DNA of 64,000 nt, taken from NCBI GenBank assembly GCA_016286055.1, contig JAEERW010000003.1, positions 186,001-250,000 on the forward strand. Reading direction: 5' to 3'. Every line of letters starts with the position of its first letter. The first letter of the stretch is position 1. The notes under the pieces were generated by a model. It had not been told where the DNA came from. It saw only the letters and a list, made by a program, of their open reading frames with translations, and made no database searches. The position numbers and the translations under genes are program-made. Origin of the DNA: Bacteroidales bacterium (GTDB lineage Bacteria; Bacteroidota; Bacteroidia; Bacteroidales; UBA3824). This document shows, one piece after another, positions 63,531 through 64,000 of this stretch.

Positions 63531-64000
63531 CGCATCTCCTCAGTTTTCCAATCTGCAATGGTTCTTGTTTGCGACGAAAAAGTGATAGCCAATTTTACAA
63601 TGGGCTTATCTTCTTCAAGTAAAGCCGCCTTGTAGTCGCGGTCGTCAATTTGGTCGAGGGCTGATTTAACGCTTTGTTCGTATTTTAATTCAATAACATA
63701 ATTCTTCTTTGGCAGTCGGAGAAGCAAATCAGATTTTCCGATGGCTGTTTCCACATTGGCAGTAACATTGGCACCAAAAGAGGAAAGTATAGTGTAAATG
63801 ATTGAATGATAATGTTTTTCGTTCATATTGTTGAGCGAAAACGGAAACTTACGGAAAAACTTGTTCAAGGCATCTATAAAGCGAGGAAGGTCGTTTTCAT
63901 TTACAAAATTAATGTATGCTTTTTTGAGCATTGTAACATCCGATATTTGGTAATTGTAGCGGTATAACACCTTTGCCGTTGATGATTTAACCTCTTCGTT
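63527..64000 (-). CDS. C-terminal part of an AAA-ATPase-like/DUF1703 protein (partial)
   Basis: The frame is open to the end of the window, beginning NEEVKSSTAKVLYRYNYQ, so the ATG at 63970 is not the real start. GANVTANVETAIGKSDLLLRLPKKNYVIELKYEQ contains a PD-(D/E)XK core (D, then E-L-K), and YKAALLEEDKPIVKLAITFS is typical of the DUF1703 nuclease-like domain. In this family the N-terminal part is an AAA-ATPase-like domain (PF09820), which would lie beyond the window. Function unknown. Confidence 0.85.
   Translation of the reverse strand, partial: NEEVKSSTAKVLYRYNYQISDVTMLKKAYINFVNENDLPRFIDALNKFFRKFPFSLNNMNEKHYHSIIYTILSSFGANVTANVETAIGKSDLLLRLPKKNYVIELKYEQSVKSALDQIDDRDYKAALLEEDKPIVKLAITFSSQTRTIADWKTEEMR

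Overview
The window is a chromosomal segment from a member of the Bacteroidales (Bacteroidota), most likely an uncultured host-associated lineage; I cannot name a genus. The evidence is seen directly. Many genes are preceded by the Bacteroidota promoter pair TTTG-N19/20-TAnnTTTG, Shine-Dalgarno motifs are mostly absent, and L28-L33-DUF4295 form a cluster. There are BspA-type repeat proteins, WG-repeat proteins, a sulfatase-modifying-factor-like secreted protein, a two-domain PaaK/ACT pair and class 2 PyrD.

Layout. 1-9.9 kb: a secreted protein and an ABCG-like transporter, a DUF3298-type lipoprotein, then on the minus strand a glycosyltransferase with a UDP-HexNAc dehydrogenase, a DUF1846 protein, an outer-membrane barrel protein and NudC. 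9.9-26 kb is an accessory region: a duplicated nudC promoter, two orphan repeat arrays, PanE, two BspA-like proteins, an AAA/DUF4143 ATPase, a hybrid sulfatase-modifying-factor protein, a dihydrouridine synthase, two small-gene operons whose second gene is only a stub, a large cytoplasmic LRR_5 protein, a lipoprotein, a ferredoxin-like aldo/keto reductase and a WG-repeat protein. 26-33 kb: a kinase-like gene broken by a stop codon, pgi, a second DUF4143 ATPase, ridA, rnpB with tRNA-Gly(CCC), a TIGR01212 radical SAM protein and pyrD. 33-36.2 kb: an XRE-type regulator beside 1.8 kb of AT-rich DNA without genes but with two matching perfect dyads. 36-51 kb: a papain-like secreted protein, an esterase, engB, paaK with an ACT protein, an Rpn/PDDEXK protein, a lipoprotein with an in-frame palindrome, a TPR-SpoIIE phosphatase, a Usp protein, a sugar nucleotidyltransferase, trmD, a TauE/SafE transporter, a RelA/SpoT homologue with a degraded synthetase domain and a low-molecular-weight phosphatase. 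51-64 kb: a 1406-residue PPDK-like sensor protein, a second small-gene operon with a stub, a third DUF4143 ATPase, ligA, rpmB-rpmG-DUF4295, ftsY, a second dihydrouridine synthase and the end of an AAA-ATPase-like/DUF1703 gene that runs off the window.

The most notable pattern is a set of short repeat arrays. All three AAA_14/DUF4143 ATPase genes in the window are directly preceded by three copies of a short repeat spaced exactly 33 bp apart. The repeat sequence is different for each gene, while pitch and copy number are constant. Three further arrays with pitch 32 or 33 bp stand without an ATPase. The simplest reading is a family of self-recognising ATPase plus operator/iteron cassettes with gene-specific DNA recognition, with the orphans as remnants or independent sites. 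This is inference from spacing and position only.

A second recurrent pattern is a small-gene operon in which the middle gene is cut to 16-25 codons while its overlapping start is preserved. Two of these stubs begin with the YHG motif expected at the start of DUF3990 (ADP-ribosyltransferase-like) proteins. A third pattern is duplication of promoter-leader segments around 12.9-16.8 kb, which gives four dispersed copies of the dihydrouridine synthase leader, one still carrying the first codons of that gene.
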